Positions 28,650 to 39,092 of a DNA stretch of 64,000 bases are shown here, in pieces (the first letter of the stretch is position 1; the number at the start of each line of letters is the position of its first letter). The stretch comes from Paraburkholderia sprentiae WSM5005 (GTDB lineage Bacteria; Pseudomonadota; Gammaproteobacteria; Burkholderiales; Burkholderiaceae): assembly GCF_001865575.2 (NCBI RefSeq), contig NZ_CP017561.2, forward strand, positions 3,294,001-3,358,000, written 5' to 3'. The notes under the pieces were generated by a model. The model was given only the letters and a program-made list of their open reading frames with translations. It had not been told where the DNA came from and ran no database searches. The position numbers and the translations under genes are program-made.

Positions 28650-29054
28650 TCAGATACGACGACGCTTAGGCGGACGGCAGCCGTTGTGCGGGACCGGCGT
28701 CACGTCGGAGATCGCGGTGATCTTGATGCCAAGACCATGCAGCGCGCGCACCGCCGATTCGCGGCCAGGACCGGGGCCCTTGATCCGCACTTCGAGGTTC
28801 TTTACGCCGTATTCCATCGCTACGCGGCCCGCCGATTCAGCTGCCACCTGAGCCGCAAACGGGGTCGACTTACGCGAGCCCTTAAAACCCTGACCGCCCG
28901 ACGTTGCCCAAGCAAGCGCGTTGCCTTGACGGTCGGTGATCGTGATGATGGTGTTGTTGAACGACGCGTGAACGTGAACCACGCCCTCGGCGACGTTCTT
29001 CTTGACCTTCTTGCGAACGCGTTGCGCCGCGGAGTTGTTCGAAGCCTTAGCCAT
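28650..29054 (-). CDS. rpsK: 30S ribosomal protein S11
   Basis: A 134-residue platform protein of the small subunit. [24 protein letters not shown] and the C-terminal [11 protein letters not shown] are diagnostic. It lies 28 bases after rpsM and 147 before rpsD in the alpha operon. Confidence 0.98.
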   Translation of the reverse strand: MAKASNNSAAQRVRKKVKKNVAEGVVHVHASFNNTIITITDRQGNALAWATSGGQGFKGSRKSTPFAAQVAAESAGRVAMEYGVKNLEVRIKGPGPGRESAVRALHGLGIKITAISDVTPVPHNGCRPPKRRRI

Positions 29055-29082
29055 TACGTTTTCCTGTAACTGTCAGTTCCGC

Positions 29083-29448
29083 TTACTTCTTCAGCGATTG
29101 CGCTGCACGACGCGGACCCTTGCGCGTCCGGGCATTCGTACGCGTGCGCTGGCCGCGCAGGGGGAGACCCTTACGATGCCGCACGCCACGATAGCAGCCG
29201 AGATCCATCAGGCGCTTGATGTTCATCGTCGTTTCACGGCGCAAATCGCCTTCAACGATGAACTTGCCGACTTCATCACGCAGCTTTTCGAGGTCTGCGT
29301 CAGTCAGGTCTTTGACCTTCTTCGAAAATGCCACACCAGCAGCGACGCAAATGTCGCGCGAGCGCGTGCGACCGATACCGTAAATAGCCGTCAGGCCGAT
29401 TTCAGTATGCTGGTGATTCGGGATGTTAACCCCTGCGATACGAGCCAT
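29083..29448 (-). CDS. rpsM: 30S ribosomal protein S13
   Basis: A 121-residue head protein contacting the P-site tRNA and the L5 bridge. [26 protein letters not shown] and the C-terminal [17 protein letters not shown] are typical. It is the first gene of the alpha cluster, 41 bases after rpmJ; no separate promoter is evident in that gap. Confidence 0.98.
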   Translation of the reverse strand: MARIAGVNIPNHQHTEIGLTAIYGIGRTRSRDICVAAGVAFSKKVKDLTDADLEKLRDEVGKFIVEGDLRRETTMNIKRLMDLGCYRGVRHRKGLPLRGQRTRTNARTRKGPRRAAQSLKK

Positions 29449-29489
29449 TGTTTTTCCTCAAACAAAAAGCGCAAGCAAAAGCGCGGCGT

Positions 29490-29606
29490 TCAGCCTTGAC
29501 GCTGTTTGTGGCGCGGATCAGAGCTGCAAATCACGCGCACAACGCCTTTGCGCTTGATGATCTTGCAATTGCGGCAAATGCGCTTAACCGATGCCATCAC
29601 TTTCAT
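29490..29606 (-). CDS. rpmJ: 50S ribosomal protein L36 (zinc-ribbon form)
   Basis: A 38-residue protein too short for a usual ORF cut-off. The minus strand reads [19 protein letters not shown] and continues to RHKQRQG. C11, C14, C27 and H33 form the intact zinc site, so this is the zinc-binding variant rather than the C-minus paralogue made under zinc starvation. It lies between infA and rpsM, its standard position. Confidence 0.95.
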
Positions 29607-29626
29607 GATATTACCCTTTTTTCAAA

Positions 29627-29845
29627 TCACTTCGCCCGGAACACGATCCGCGCACGCGACAAATCGTAGGGCGTCAATTCAACCGTCACCTTGTCGCCCG
29701 GCAGAATCCGGATGTAGTGCATCCGCATTTTGCCGGATATGTGTCCCAACACGACATGGCCGTTTTCCAGCTTCACCCTGAAGGTAGCGTTAGGCAGGTT
29801 CTCGATTACTTCACCCTGCATCTGGATAACATCGTCTTTGGCCAT
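29627..29845 (-). CDS. infA: Translation initiation factor IF-1
   Basis: A 72-residue OB-fold factor that occupies the A site during initiation. [37 protein letters not shown] and [14 protein letters not shown] are the conserved blocks. The start MAKDD is chosen over an ATG four codons upstream because it matches the family. It begins 8 bases after the secY stop. Confidence 0.97.
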   Translation of the reverse strand: MAKDDVIQMQGEVIENLPNATFRVKLENGHVVLGHISGKMRMHYIRILPGDKVTVELTPYDLSRARIVFRAK

Positions 29846-29853
29846 AAGTCCTT

Positions 29854-31200
29854 TCAACGCATCGGGACGCCGCCGCCTTTGAAATTAGCCTTCTTCAGCA
29901 GCGATTCATACTGTTGCGACATAACGTACGACTGCACCTGCGCCATGAAATCCATTGTGACGACAACAATGATCAGCAGCGACGTTCCACCAAAATAAAA
30001 CGGCACGTTCCAGCGCAGCACCAGAAACTCGGGCAGCAGGCAAACGAACACGATGTAGATCGCACCGGCCAGCGTCAAACGCGTGAGGATGCGGTCGATA
30101 TATCGCGCCGTCTGATCGCCCGGACGGATGCCGGGGACGAAAGCGCCGCTCTTTTTCAGGTTGTCGGCCGTTTCCCTGCTGTTGAACACCAGCGCGGTGT
30201 AGAAGAAGCAGAAGAAGACGATCGCCAACGCGTACAGCAACACGTACACGGGTTGACCGGGCTTCAGGGCTTCGGCCACGTTGTGCAACGTGTCTGCGAA
30301 CCAGCTGGTACGCGAGCCCGAACTGAACCAGTTCAGGATCGTTGCCGGGAAGAGAATGATCGACGATGCGAAGATCGGCGGAATCACACCCGACATGTTC
30401 AGCTTCAGCGGCAAATGCGAGGACTGTCCGCCGTAAATCTTGTTGCCCACCTGCCGCTTTGCGTAGTTCACAAGAATCTTGCGCTGGCCGCGTTCGATGA
30501 ACACCACCAGATACGTGACCGCAGCAATCAGCGCGACGACGATAATCGCCGAGATGATGCTCATAGAACCGGTTCGCACCAGTTCAAAGAGACCACCGAT
30601 TGCGTTCGGGAAACCCGCCGCAATACCGCCGAAAATGATGATCGAGATACCGTTGCCTAGCCCGCGCTCCGTGATCTGCTCACCCAGCCACATCAGGAAC
30701 ATCGTGCCCGTCACCAGCGTTACGACCGTCGTCAACCGGAACACCATCCCCGGATCTATCACGAGGCCCGGCTGATTTTCCAGTGCGACGGCAATACCGA
30801 ACGCCTGGAACGTCGCCAGCACAACCGTGAAGATCCGCGTGTACTGCGTGATCTTTCGCTGACCCGCCTGCCCTTCCTTTTTCAGCGCTTCCAGCTGCGG
30901 CGAGACGATCGCTAGCAACTGCATGATGATCGACGCCGAAATGTACGGCATGATCCCCAGCGCGAAAATGGTGAACCGCGAAAGTGCGCCACCCGAGAAC
31001 ATGTTGAACATGCCAAGGATGCCGCCCGACTGGCTTTGAAATAACTTCGCCAGTTGGTCCGGGTCGATGCCCGGCACCGGGATATGCGCGCCGATACGGT
31101 AGACGACCAGCGCCAGCAGCAGGAACACTGCTCGCCGACGCAGATCGCCGAACTTCGCCGCGCTGCGACCGGGTTTTGCGAGACTCGGACTGTTAGCCAA
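29854..31200 (-). CDS. secY: Protein translocase subunit SecY (TTG start)
   Basis: A 448-residue channel subunit of the Sec translocon with ten membrane helices. [29 protein letters not shown] (lateral gate), [14 protein letters not shown] and the C-terminal cytoplasmic loop [19 protein letters not shown] are typical. The start is taken as a TTG (complement 31198-31200) giving [17 protein letters not shown], with GGAGAAGG just upstream. The ATG six codons earlier would place this SD inside the coding sequence. The gene lies between rplO and infA. Confidence 0.96.
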   Translation of the reverse strand: MANSPSLAKPGRSAAKFGDLRRRAVFLLLALVVYRIGAHIPVPGIDPDQLAKLFQSQSGGILGMFNMFSGGALSRFTIFALGIMPYISASIIMQLLAIVSPQLEALKKEGQAGQRKITQYTRIFTVVLATFQAFGIAVALENQPGLVIDPGMVFRLTTVVTLVTGTMFLMWLGEQITERGLGNGISIIIFGGIAAGFPNAIGGLFELVRTGSMSIISAIIVVALIAAVTYLVVFIERGQRKILVNYAKRQVGNKIYGGQSSHLPLKLNMSGVIPPIFASSIILFPATILNWFSSGSRTSWFADTLHNVAEALKPGQPVYVLLYALAIVFFCFFYTALVFNSRETADNLKKSGAFVPGIRPGDQTARYIDRILTRLTLAGAIYIVFVCLLPEFLVLRWNVPFYFGGTSLLIIVVVTMDFMAQVQSYVMSQQYESLLKKANFKGGGVPMR

Positions 31201-31246
31201 GTACCTTCTCCGATGCAAATGCTAGTGACGGCAAATAACTTGCGCG

Positions 31247-31681
31247 TTACTCGGCAAAAGAGCCACCGACTGCTTCGATAGCAGCGCGCGCGCTCTTCGT
31301 CGCACCCAGACCCTTTACAACGACCTTGCGCTTCAGCTCGCCCGTTGCGATGATCTTGGCGCTACGGATCAGCTCGCCGACCAAGCCGGCTTGCTTGAGG
31401 GCCAGCAGATCGATTTCATCGACTGGCAGCTTCTCGAGATCCGAGAGACGCACTTCACCGACGAATTCCTTCGTCAGCGAGGTGAAGCCACGCTTCGGCA
31501 GCCGGCGTTGCAGCGGCATTTGCCCGCCTTCGAAGCCAACCTTGTGAAAGCCGCCCGAACGCGACTTCTGCCCCTTGTGACCACGGCCAGCGGTCTTGCC
31601 GAGGCCGGAGCCAATGCCGCGACCAACGCGACGCTTTGCGTGCTTCGCGCCTTCAGCCGGCTTCAGGTTATTCAATTCCAT
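31247..31681 (-). CDS. rplO: 50S ribosomal protein L15
   Basis: A 144-residue late-assembly large-subunit protein. [22 protein letters not shown], the Gly/Lys/Arg-rich [13 protein letters not shown], and [17 protein letters not shown] are diagnostic. The ATG giving MELNN is preferred over one two codons upstream. It is followed by secY after 46 bases. Confidence 0.97.
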   Translation of the reverse strand: MELNNLKPAEGAKHAKRRVGRGIGSGLGKTAGRGHKGQKSRSGGFHKVGFEGGQMPLQRRLPKRGFTSLTKEFVGEVRLSDLEKLPVDEIDLLALKQAGLVGELIRSAKIIATGELKRKVVVKGLGATKSARAAIEAVGGSFAE

Positions 31682-31710
31682 TATCAACTCCTTGAGTCCG
31701 GGTCAGCCGC

Positions 31711-31893
31711 TTAGCTGATGACCTTAACGAGGTACGAAACCTTGTTGATCATGCCGCGCACAGCCGGCGTGTCCTGCAACTCGCTGACCGAGTTGAGTCG
31801 GCGCAGGCCCAGACCACGCACCGTTGCGCGGTGCGATTCACGGGTGCCGATCAGGCTCTTGACGAGCTGGACCTTGACAGTTTTATCAGACAT
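31711..31893 (-). CDS. rpmD: 50S ribosomal protein L30
   Basis: A 60-residue protein: [33 protein letters not shown] and [14 protein letters not shown]. The start MSDKT is preferred over an ATG three codons upstream on family length. It lies between rpsE and rplO in the standard spc order. Confidence 0.96.
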   Translation of the reverse strand: MSDKTVKVQLVKSLIGTRESHRATVRGLGLRRLNSVSELQDTPAVRGMINKVSYLVKVIS

Positions 31894-31904
31894 GGTGTCC
31901 ACCT

Positions 31905-32423
31905 TTAGCCCAGAATTTCTTCGACGGACTTGCCACGTTTCGCAGCGATGTCGCCCGGCGTGGACTGCTTGCGCAGGCCGTCAAGCGTCGCACGAACGAG
32001 GTTGTACGGGTTCGTCGAACCGTGGCTCTTGGCCACAACGTTCTGCACGCCCATCACGTCGAACACTGCCCGCATAGGGCCGCCAGCGATCACGCCGGTA
32101 CCGTCCTTCGCCGGAGCGAGCAGAACCGTCGACGCGCCGTGCTTACCGTGCACTTCGTGTTGCAGGGTACCGTTTTTCAGCGGCACCTTGAACATGTTGC
32201 GGCGAGCCTGTTCCATCGCCTTCTGGACAGCGACAGGCACCTCCTTCGCCTTGCCCTTGCCCATACCGACGCGGCCATCGCCGTCGCCAACCACGGTCAG
32301 TGCGGCGAAGCCGAGAATACGGCCCCCCTTCACGACCTTGGTCACGCGGTTGACCGAGATCATCTTTTCACGAAGGCCGTCGTCGCGTTCGTCAGCCTGA
32401 ACTTTAGCTTGCATCTTTGCCAT
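31905..32423 (-). CDS. rpsE: 30S ribosomal protein S5
   Basis: A 172-residue small-subunit protein involved in translational accuracy and mRNA unwinding. The N-terminal S5 domain reads [19 protein letters not shown] (double-stranded RNA binding fold). The loop [19 protein letters not shown] and C-terminal half [18 protein letters not shown] follow. The gap to rplR is 14 bases. Confidence 0.98.
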   Translation of the reverse strand: MAKMQAKVQADERDDGLREKMISVNRVTKVVKGGRILGFAALTVVGDGDGRVGMGKGKAKEVPVAVQKAMEQARRNMFKVPLKNGTLQHEVHGKHGASTVLLAPAKDGTGVIAGGPMRAVFDVMGVQNVVAKSHGSTNPYNLVRATLDGLRKQSTPGDIAAKRGKSVEEILG

Positions 32424-32437
32424 GACGAATTCTTCCC

Positions 32438-32803
32438 TTAGAACTTGAGTCCGGCTTCACGCGCCGCATCAGCCAACGCTTTCACGCGGCCGTGGTAACG
32501 GAAACCCGAACGGTCGAAGGCGACGGATTCGATGCCGGCAGCCTTAGCCTTTTCTGCAATGCGCTTGCCGATCAGGGTCGCAGCAGCAACGTTGCCGCCC
32601 TTGCCCGACTGATCGGCCAGTTGCGCACGCACTTCGGCTTCGAGCGTCGACGCGCTGGCAAGCACTTTAGTGCCGCACGGCGAGAACACTTGCGCATAGA
32701 TGTGCGTGTTCGTGCGATGCACGGCGAGACGCGCGACCTGCAGCTCAGCGATCTTAATACGCGTCTGACGAGCGCGGCGCAGGCGAGATTGAGTCTTATC
32801 CAT
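32438..32803 (-). CDS. rplR: 50S ribosomal protein L18
   Basis: A 121-residue 5S rRNA-binding protein. [36 protein letters not shown] and the C-terminal [20 protein letters not shown] are typical. It lies 12 bases after rplF and shares the central protuberance with L5, also encoded here. Confidence 0.98.
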   Translation of the reverse strand: MDKTQSRLRRARQTRIKIAELQVARLAVHRTNTHIYAQVFSPCGTKVLASASTLEAEVRAQLADQSGKGGNVAAATLIGKRIAEKAKAAGIESVAFDRSGFRYHGRVKALADAAREAGLKF

Positions 32804-32815
32804 GATTGCGCACCC

Positions 32816-33346
32816 TTACTTCTTCTTCGTTTCTTTGAGGATCACAACCTCATCGGCGTAACGCACGCCCTTGCCCTTGTAGGGCTCCGGCGGACGGTAG
32901 CCGCGTACTTCTGCAGCTACTTGACCGACTTGTTGCTTGTTGATCCCCTTGATCACGATTTCGGTTTGCGACGGGGTTTCTGCCTTGACGCCAGCCGGCA
33001 TCTGGTGCACCACGGGGTGCGAGAAACCCAACGACAGATTCAGCTTGTCGCCTTGCGCCTGTGCGCGATAACCAACGCCAACAAGCGTCAGCTTGCGCTC
33101 GAAACCCTTCGTCACGCCGTGCACCATGTTCGCAACCAGTGCGCGCATCGTGCCCGACATCGCATTCGCTTCGCGGCTTTCATCGACCGGCTCGAAATTC
33201 AGCGTGCCGTTGTCGTTCACCACCTTCACCAGGCTGTTGGCAGCCTGTGAAATCGTACCCAGCGGACCCTTGACAGTAATGCTGTCGGCACTTAGGGCCA
33301 CTTCCGCGCCTTGCAGCACGATCGGGCTCTTACCTACTCGAGACAT
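32816..33346 (-). CDS. rplF: 50S ribosomal protein L6
   Basis: A 176-residue protein of two similar domains, near the factor-binding site. [50 protein letters not shown] and the C-terminal [19 protein letters not shown] are diagnostic. It starts 18 bases after rpsH. Confidence 0.98.
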   Translation of the reverse strand: MSRVGKSPIVLQGAEVALSADSITVKGPLGTISQAANSLVKVVNDNGTLNFEPVDESREANAMSGTMRALVANMVHGVTKGFERKLTLVGVGYRAQAQGDKLNLSLGFSHPVVHQMPAGVKAETPSQTEIVIKGINKQQVGQVAAEVRGYRPPEPYKGKGVRYADEVVILKETKKK

Positions 33347-33364
33347 GTTTCTCTCCTTTCGGCC

Positions 33365-33760
33365 TTATGCGACGTAGCAGATGACTTCGCCGCCAACGCC
33401 CGTTGCACGTGCCTTGCGGTCGGTCATCACGCCCTTCGGCGTCGACACGATCGCCACGCCAAGGCCATTCATGACCACCGGGATGTCGTTACGGCCGCGG
33501 TACACACGCAGGCCAGGTTTCGAGACGCGTTCGATGCGCTCAATGACCGGACGGCCAGCGTAATACTTCAACACGATGTTCAATTCCGATTTCGCACCTT
33601 CGGACTTGACTGCGAAATCGTCGATATAACCTTCGTCCTTCAGGACCTGCGCAATCGCAATCTTGACTTTCGACGAGGGCATTGTCACCGAAACTTTCTC
33701 GACCATCTGCGCGTTGCGGATGCGAGTCAGCATATCGGCGATAGGATCACTCATGCTCAT
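33365..33760 (-). CDS. rpsH: 30S ribosomal protein S8
   Basis: A 131-residue primary 16S rRNA binder: [19 protein letters not shown] at the N-terminus, and [19 protein letters not shown] and [20 protein letters not shown] at the C-terminus. S8 represses the spc operon in E. coli by binding near rplE; no such site could be confirmed by eye. Confidence 0.98.
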   Translation of the reverse strand: MSMSDPIADMLTRIRNAQMVEKVSVTMPSSKVKIAIAQVLKDEGYIDDFAVKSEGAKSELNIVLKYYAGRPVIERIERVSKPGLRVYRGRNDIPVVMNGLGVAIVSTPKGVMTDRKARATGVGGEVICYVA

Positions 33761-33774
33761 TTATGTTTCTCCTA

Positions 33775-34080
33775 TTACCAGCTCGCCTTGGTCAGGCCAG
33801 GAATCTCGCCGCGGAACGCGATTTCACGAATCTTGTTACGCGCCAGCCCGAATTTACGGAACGTGCCGCGCGGACGGCCGGTAATTGCGCAACGATTGCG
33901 CTTACGGCTCGGGTTAGAGTTGCGCGGCAGTTGCTGCAGTTCCAGACGTGCTGCGTAATGCTCTTCTTCCGACTTGCTCGTGTCGCCAATGATTGCCTTA
34001 AGTGCAGCACGCTTGGGAGCGTACTTGGCGGCGAGGCGAGCACGCTTCTTTTCACGCTCGATCAGTGCCAGTTTAGCCAC
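33775..34080 (-). CDS. rpsN: 30S ribosomal protein S14 (zinc-free form)
   Basis: A 101-residue S14 of the long type without the four-Cys zinc ribbon. [41 protein letters not shown] and the C-terminal [18 protein letters not shown] are typical. It sits 7 bases after rplE and 14 before rpsH. Confidence 0.98.
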   Translation of the reverse strand: MAKLALIEREKKRARLAAKYAPKRAALKAIIGDTSKSEEEHYAARLELQQLPRNSNPSRKRNRCAITGRPRGTFRKFGLARNKIREIAFRGEIPGLTKASW

Positions 34081-34087
34081 GGTAACC

Positions 34088-34627
34088 TCAGTTTCTGAAC
34101 GGGAACTTGAAGCCGGCGAGCAGAGCCTTTGCTTCGTCGTCAGTCTTCGCAGTCGTCGTGATGCTGATATTCAGCCCACGCAGTGCGTCGATCTTGTCGT
34201 AGTCGATTTCGGGGAAAATGATCTGCTCTTTCACACCGATGTTGTAGTTGCCGCGACCGTCGAACGCCTTGCCCGAGACGCCACGAAAGTCGCGCACGCG
34301 GGGGAGCGCAACCGTCACGAAACGGTCAAGGAATTCGTACATTGCCTGGCCACGCAGCGTGACCATTGCACCGATCGGATAGCCCTGACGGATTTTGAAG
34401 CCAGCGATTGCCTTGCGCGCCTTGGTGATCACTGGCTTCTGACCTGCAATCTTCGTCAGATCGCCAACGGCGTTTTCAATGACTTTCTTGTCAGCGACGG
34501 CTTCGCCAAGGCCCATGTTCAGGGTGATCTTGGTGATGCGCGGCACTTCCATCACGGACTGGTAACCGAACTTCTCGATGAGGCCGGGTACAACCTTCTC
34601 TTTGTAAAACTCTTGCAAACGAGCCAT
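34088..34627 (-). CDS. rplE: 50S ribosomal protein L5
   Basis: A 179-residue 5S rRNA-binding protein of the central protuberance. [59 protein letters not shown] and the C-terminal [20 protein letters not shown] are diagnostic. It follows rplX after 16 bases. Confidence 0.98.
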   Translation of the reverse strand: MARLQEFYKEKVVPGLIEKFGYQSVMEVPRITKITLNMGLGEAVADKKVIENAVGDLTKIAGQKPVITKARKAIAGFKIRQGYPIGAMVTLRGQAMYEFLDRFVTVALPRVRDFRGVSGKAFDGRGNYNIGVKEQIIFPEIDYDKIDALRGLNISITTTAKTDDEAKALLAGFKFPFRN

Positions 34628-34643
34628 TTTTTACTCCGCAGCG

Positions 34644-34952
34644 TCAGGCGCTCAGCACGGCACCGGTCGTCTTCAGGAAACGGACCTTCTTGTCTCCTTC
34701 GACCTTGATGCCTACACGCGATGGCTTGCCATTCGCGTCGACCAATGCGACGTTCGAAATTTGCAGCGGCATCGTCTTGGCTTCCACGCCGCCAGTCGCA
34801 CCCTTCATCGGGTTCGGCTTGACGTGCTTCTTGACGAGATTGATGCCCTCGACGGTCACGGTCTCGCCGTGAACGGCCAGAACAACGCCACGCTTGCCCT
34901 TGTCTTTGCCGGTGATGACGACAACTTCGTCACCCTTGCGAATCTTGTTCAT
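34644..34952 (-). CDS. rplX: 50S ribosomal protein L24
   Basis: A 102-residue assembly-initiator protein with an N-terminal KOW motif ([19 protein letters not shown]) and downstream [19 protein letters not shown]. It follows rplN after 9 bases in the spc operon. Confidence 0.98.
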   Translation of the reverse strand: MNKIRKGDEVVVITGKDKGKRGVVLAVHGETVTVEGINLVKKHVKPNPMKGATGGVEAKTMPLQISNVALVDANGKPSRVGIKVEGDKKVRFLKTTGAVLSA

Positions 34953-34961
34953 CGCGACTCC

Positions 34962-35330
34962 TTACAGCACTTCAGGCGCCAGCGAAACGATCTTCATGAA
35001 TCGTTCGCTACGCAACTCGCGCGTGACAGGCCCAAAAATACGGGTACCAATCGGTTCGAGCTTGGTGTTGAGCAACACAGCTGCGTTGCCGTCGAACTTG
35101 ATCAGCGAGCCGTCCTGACGGCGCACGCCCTTGGCGGTGCGAACCACCACGGCGTTGTAGATTTCGCCTTTCTTCACGCGCCCGCGCGGCGTAGCCTCTT
35201 TGACAGTCACCTTGATGATGTCGCCAATGCTGGCATAACGACGCTTCGAGCCGCCGAGCACTTTGATGCACATGACTTCGCGTGCACCCGTGTTGTCGGC
35301 CACTTCAAGCCGAGTTTCGGTCTGGATCAT
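34962..35330 (-). CDS. rplN: 50S ribosomal protein L14
   Basis: A 122-residue protein of the subunit interface: [42 protein letters not shown] and [24 protein letters not shown] in pieces. It is the first gene of the spc group and is preceded by a 290-base gap that holds a strong promoter in a hairpin (35542-35576), giving a leader of about 210 bases. Confidence 0.98.
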   Translation of the reverse strand: MIQTETRLEVADNTGAREVMCIKVLGGSKRRYASIGDIIKVTVKEATPRGRVKKGEIYNAVVVRTAKGVRRQDGSLIKFDGNAAVLLNTKLEPIGTRIFGPVTRELRSERFMKIVSLAPEVL

Positions 35331-35541
35331 GGTTTATCTTTCCCAACTTAATCCGGTCACACCACCATGGCGCTTCCCGGTCAGTCTTGGTCCCGTCAGC
35401 CGATCGGCTGCTTGGGTTAGAACAGCAGCGACGGCAAACGAAACCCGCCATCGCAATCCGGTGAATCCTTCGGTACGGACTGGCGCCCGAACCGCTTCCC
35501 CCACCAACTTCGCCCGCGACGGGGCTCCCATAAAGAGGGAA

Positions 35542-35576
35542 GACCGAGATTATATCAAATAATCTCGGTCTTGCAA
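35542..35576 (-). promoter_or_regulatory. spc operon promoter embedded in an inverted repeat
   Basis: On the minus strand TTGCAA (35571-35576) and a perfect TATAAT (35549-35554) are 16 bases apart. The -10 lies inside a 12-bp perfect inverted repeat (arms 35542-35553 and 35559-35570, 5-base loop). A transcript coming from rpsQ would form this hairpin, followed by TTCCCTCTTT, a weak terminator tail. The same DNA can therefore end the S10 operon and start the spc operon. Confidence 0.6.
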
Positions 35577-35620
35577 GCGAAACTTACCGCGATTTCAACT
35601 ACTTCTACCGCCGTACGACG

Positions 35621-35893
35621 TTAGATGACGCGAGCAGCCTCGACTAGGCGAGCCACCACCCAAGCCTTCGTCTTCGAAATCGGACGAGTCTCCTGGATTT
35701 CAACGAGATCGCCTTCGTTGTATGTATTCGCGTCATCATGCGCGTGGTACTTCTTCGAACGCACGACGTACTTGCCGTAGATCGGATGCTTCACGCGGTG
35801 CTCGACCAGCACGGTAACCGTCTTGTCCATCTTGTTGCTGACGACCTTGCCGACCAGCGTCCGCTTGAGCGAGGTTTTTACGCTATCGTTCAT
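35621..35893 (-). CDS. rpsQ: 30S ribosomal protein S17
   Basis: A 90-residue OB-fold primary binder of 16S r[34 protein letters not shown] in pieces and [18 protein letters not shown] are typical. Its ATG overlaps the rpmC stop by four bases. It is the last S10-operon gene, followed by the hairpin/promoter at 35542. Confidence 0.97.
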
Positions 35894-36084
35894 TTCTGGT
35901 TCGCCTTCTCAGTCAGGACGGTCCGCACACGTGCGATGTCCCGACGGACTTTCTTCAGTTGGCTCGTGTTCGTGAGCTGCTGGGTCGCGAGTTGCATGCG
36001 CAGGCCGAATTGCGCCTTCAACAGGTCCGACAGCTCCTTGTTGAGCGCGGCCTGATCTTTCTGGTGAAGTTCGGAAGCCTTCAT
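35890..36084 (-). CDS. rpmC: 50S ribosomal protein L29
   Basis: A 64-residue two-helix protein at the exit tunnel, near the docking site of SRP and trigger factor. [22 protein letters not shown] and [15 protein letters not shown] are typical. The second of two adjacent ATGs is taken as start. It overlaps rpsQ by four bases and follows rplP after 10. Confidence 0.96.
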
Positions 36085-36094
36085 CATTTGCTCC

Positions 36095-36511
36095 TTAGGC
36101 GCCGAGCTGACGCACGATAAACGTCGTCTTCAGCGGCAGCTTCGCTGCAGCCAGACGGAACGCTTCGCGCGCCAGGTCTTCGGTTACGCCGTCCATTTCG
36201 TACAGCATCTTGCCCGGTTGAATCTCAGCAACGTAGTACTCCGGGTTACCCTTACCGTTACCCATACGCACTTCAGCTGGCTTGGTCGAGATCGGCTTGT
36301 CCGGGAAGATCCGGATCCAGATGCGGCCACCGCGCTTAATGTGACGCGTCATCGCGCGACGCGCCGCCTCAATCTGGCGCGCGGTCAGACGGCCGCGACC
36401 GACAGCCTTCAGGCCAAACTCACCGAACGACACCGCGTTGCCGCGGGTAGCTACGCCGGTGTTACGACCTTTCTGCTCTTTGCGATACTTTCTGCGTTTC
36501 GGTTGCAGCAT
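36095..36511 (-). CDS. rplP: 50S ribosomal protein L16
   Basis: A 138-residue protein at the A-site/5S region. [45 protein letters not shown] in pieces, and the loop [20 protein letters not shown] are diagnostic. It starts 2 bases after rpsC. Confidence 0.98.
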   Translation of the reverse strand: MLQPKRRKYRKEQKGRNTGVATRGNAVSFGEFGLKAVGRGRLTARQIEAARRAMTRHIKRGGRIWIRIFPDKPISTKPAEVRMGNGKGNPEYYVAEIQPGKMLYEMDGVTEDLAREAFRLAAAKLPLKTTFIVRQLGA

Positions 36512-36513
36512 CG

Positions 36514-37308
36514 TTATTCTCCAGTCTTCCCGTCGCCGGCACGGCGAGGAGCGCCACGGCGTGCACCTGCCGGGCCACCACCTTCACCATCACGACGCGG
36601 ACGGCGATCGCCACCCGGACGCGCGTTGCGGCGCGGACGCTTTTCTTCGGTGACTTCTTCAACCACCGGTGCGTCGTTGCGGCCCAGCGTATCGCCCTTG
36701 TAGACCCACACCTTCACGCCGATGATGCCGTACGTCGTCTTTGCTTCCGACGTTGCGTAGTCGATATCTGCACGCAGCGTATGAAGCGGCACGCGACCTT
36801 CGCGATACCATTCCGTACGAGCAATTTCGATACCGTTCAGACGGCCGGCGCTCATGATCTTGATGCCTTGAGCACCCAGACGCATCGCGTTCTGCATCGC
36901 GCGTTTCATCGCGCGGCGGAACATGATCCGGCGCTCGAGCTGTTGCGTGATCGAGTCAGCAATCAGTTGTGCGTCGGTTTCCGGCTTGCGGATTTCTTCG
37001 ATGTTGACGTGAACCGGAACGCCCATGCGCTTCTGCAGCTCGGACTTCAGCAGTTCGATGTCTTCACCCTTCTTGCCGATGACGACACCCGGACGCGAGC
37101 TGAAAATCGTAATACGTGCGTTCTTGGCCGGACGCTCGATCACAACGCGGCCGACGGACGCGTTCTTCAGCTTTTTCTTCAGATATTCACGAACACCGAT
37201 GTCTTCCTGCAACATCGCCGCAAAATTATTATTGTTCGCGTACCAACGCGAAGCCCAATTGCGGCTGACGGCCAAACGGAAGCCAGTCGGATGAATTTTC
37301 TGTCCCAT
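36514..37308 (-). CDS. rpsC: 30S ribosomal protein S3
   Basis: A 264-residue protein at the mRNA entry site. [21 protein letters not shown], a KH domain ([17 protein letters not shown]) and [26 protein letters not shown] in pieces are conserved. The tail after ~residue 215 is a basic, Arg/Gly-rich, probably disordered extension ([20 protein letters not shown]), longer than in E. coli and usual for this family of bacteria. Confidence 0.98.
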   Translation of the reverse strand: MGQKIHPTGFRLAVSRNWASRWYANNNNFAAMLQEDIGVREYLKKKLKNASVGRVVIERPAKNARITIFSSRPGVVIGKKGEDIELLKSELQKRMGVPVHVNIEEIRKPETDAQLIADSITQQLERRIMFRRAMKRAMQNAMRLGAQGIKIMSAGRLNGIEIARTEWYREGRVPLHTLRADIDYATSEAKTTYGIIGVKVWVYKGDTLGRNDAPVVEEVTEEKRPRRNARPGGDRRPRRDGEGGGPAGARRGAPRRAGDGKTGE

Positions 37309-37319
37309 CGTATGACCCC

Positions 37320-37649
37320 TTAATTCCCGACCGTCACAGTGATGTGACAGGATTGCTTCTCGATGCGGTTACCGCGGCCTTTAGCGCGTGCAGTAAAACG
37401 CTTCAGCGACGCTCCCTTGTCGACGTAGATGCTCTTGATCTTGAGCTCGTCGATATCGGCGCCTTCGTTGTGCTCCGCATTCGCGATAGCCGACAGCACG
37501 ACCTTTTTCACGATTCCCGCAGCCTTCTTCGGCGAGAACGTCAGGACGTTCAGCGCCTTGTCGACCGGCAAACCGCGGATCTGGTCAGCCACAAGGCGCG
37601 TTTTCTGCGCCGAGATGCGGGCACCGCGATGAATTGCTTTCACTTCCAT
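37320..37649 (-). CDS. rplV: 50S ribosomal protein L22
   Basis: A 109-residue protein with the extended loop that lines the exit tunnel (site of macrolide-resistance changes; the sequence looks wild type). [26 protein letters not shown] in pieces and [22 protein letters not shown] are typical. It lies between rpsS and rpsC. Confidence 0.98.
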   Translation of the reverse strand: MEVKAIHRGARISAQKTRLVADQIRGLPVDKALNVLTFSPKKAAGIVKKVVLSAIANAEHNEGADIDELKIKSIYVDKGASLKRFTARAKGRGNRIEKQSCHITVTVGN

Positions 37650-37661
37650 CTTGATTGCCCC

Positions 37662-37937
37662 TTATTTCCTGGCCTTCTTGTCGGCCGCGTGACCCTTGAA
37701 TGTGCGGGTCAGTGCGAACTCGCCAAGCTTGTGGCCGACCATGTTTTCCGTGACATACACCGGAACGTGTTGACGGCCGTTGTGAACGGCGATCGTCAGA
37801 CCGATGAAGTCCGGCAGGATCGTCGAGCGACGCGACCAAGTCTTGATTGGTTTCTTGTCACGCGATGCTGCAGCCGCCTCAACCTTCTTCAGCAAATGGG
37901 CGTCGCAGAACGGACCTTTCTTAATAGAACGTGCCAT
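37662..37937 (-). CDS. rpsS: 30S ribosomal protein S19
   Basis: A 91-residue head protein: [42 protein letters not shown] in pieces, and [22 protein letters not shown]. It starts 10 bases after rplB. Confidence 0.98.
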   Translation of the reverse strand: MARSIKKGPFCDAHLLKKVEAAAASRDKKPIKTWSRRSTILPDFIGLTIAVHNGRQHVPVYVTENMVGHKLGEFALTRTFKGHAADKKARK

Positions 37938-37947
37938 TGCCTACTCC

Positions 37948-38775
37948 TTAACGCTTGTGACGGCGCTGGACGATCATGCTCGTCGTGCGCTTGTTGCTGC
38001 GGGTGCGATAGCCCTTCGTCGGCGTGCCCCACGGGCTCACCGGGTCGCGGCCAGCCGCAGTCTTGCCTTCGCCACCGCCGTGCGGGTGGTCGACCGGGTT
38101 CATTGCGACGCCACGCACGGTCGGACGGATACCGCGCCAGCGGTTCGCGCCAGCCTTACCGATTTGACGGAGGCTGTGCTCTTCGTTGCCCACTTCACCG
38201 ATCGTCGCGCGGCATTCAACGTGCACGCGCCGGATCTCACCCGAACGTAGACGGACCTGCGCATACACGCCTTCGCGAGCCAGCAACATCGCCGACGTAC
38301 CAGCCGAACGCGCCATTTGCGCGCCTTTGCCTGGCAGCATTTCGATGCAGTGAATCGTCGTACCGACCGGAATGTTGCGGATCGGCAGCGTGTTGCCTGC
38401 ACGGATCGGCGCCTCAGAACCCGACATCAGTTGCTGACCGACGGTGACACCCTTCGGAGCGATGATGTAGCGGCGTTCGCCGTCTGCGTACAGGACCAGC
38501 GCGATGTTCGCGCTCCGGTTCGGGTCGTACTCGAGACGCTCGACCTTTGCCGGAATCCCATCCTTCGTGCGACGGAAGTCGACGACACGATAGTGATGCT
38601 TGTGACCACCACCCTTGTGGCGCGTGGTGATGTGGCCGTTGTTGTTACGGCCGGCGGTCGACGACTGTGTGTCGAGCAGTGCCGCGAATGGCTTGCCCTT
38701 GTGCAGTTCCTTGTTGACCACCTTGACCATCGCGCGGCGACCCGGCGAAGTCGGCTTAACTTTCACGATTGCCAT
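37948..38775 (-). CDS. rplB: 50S ribosomal protein L2
   Basis: A 275-residue protein close to the peptidyl-transferase centre. [19 protein letters not shown], the central RNA-binding folds ([35 protein letters not shown]) and the critical loop [22 protein letters not shown], with the conserved His in HPHGGG, are intact. It starts two bases after the rplW stop. Confidence 0.98.
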   Translation of the reverse strand: MAIVKVKPTSPGRRAMVKVVNKELHKGKPFAALLDTQSSTAGRNNNGHITTRHKGGGHKHHYRVVDFRRTKDGIPAKVERLEYDPNRSANIALVLYADGERRYIIAPKGVTVGQQLMSGSEAPIRAGNTLPIRNIPVGTTIHCIEMLPGKGAQMARSAGTSAMLLAREGVYAQVRLRSGEIRRVHVECRATIGEVGNEEHSLRQIGKAGANRWRGIRPTVRGVAMNPVDHPHGGGEGKTAAGRDPVSPWGTPTKGYRTRSNKRTTSMIVQRRHKR

Positions 38776-38777
38776 GA

Positions 38778-39092
38778 TTACTTGGCCTCCGCTTCAAAGT
38801 TGATTTCCTGGCCGGGCTTCAAGCAGACGTATGCCTTCTTCACGTCCTTGCGCTTGCCCATGAAGCGACCAAAGCGCTTGGCTTTGCCCTTCGCGACCAG
38901 CACGTTGACGGACTCGACTTCCACCTTGAACAGCAGCTCGACTGCAGCTTTCACTTCCTGCTTCGTGGCATCCGGCGCGACCTCGAACACAACCTGCTCG
39001 TTCTTGTCGGCAACCAGCGTCGCCTTTTCGGAGACCACCGGCGCGAGCAGGACCTGCATCAAACGATGATCGTTCTTGCGAATCTCGCTCAT
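38778..39092 (-). CDS. rplW: 50S ribosomal protein L23
   Basis: A 104-residue tunnel-exit protein that binds trigger factor and [26 protein letters not shown] and [22 protein letters not shown] are typical. The start overlaps the rplD stop by four bases. Confidence 0.97.
   Translation of the reverse strand: MSEIRKNDHRLMQVLLAPVVSEKATLVADKNEQVVFEVAPDATKQEVKAAVELLFKVEVESVNVLVAKGKAKRFGRFMGKRKDVKKAYVCLKPGQEINFEAEAK

Noticed and set aside
35334..35531. A 65-codon minus-strand frame in the rplN leader
   Set aside because: It sits in the leader after the spc promoter, but has no Shine-Dalgarno sequence and no recognisable sequence; leader structure is more likely.
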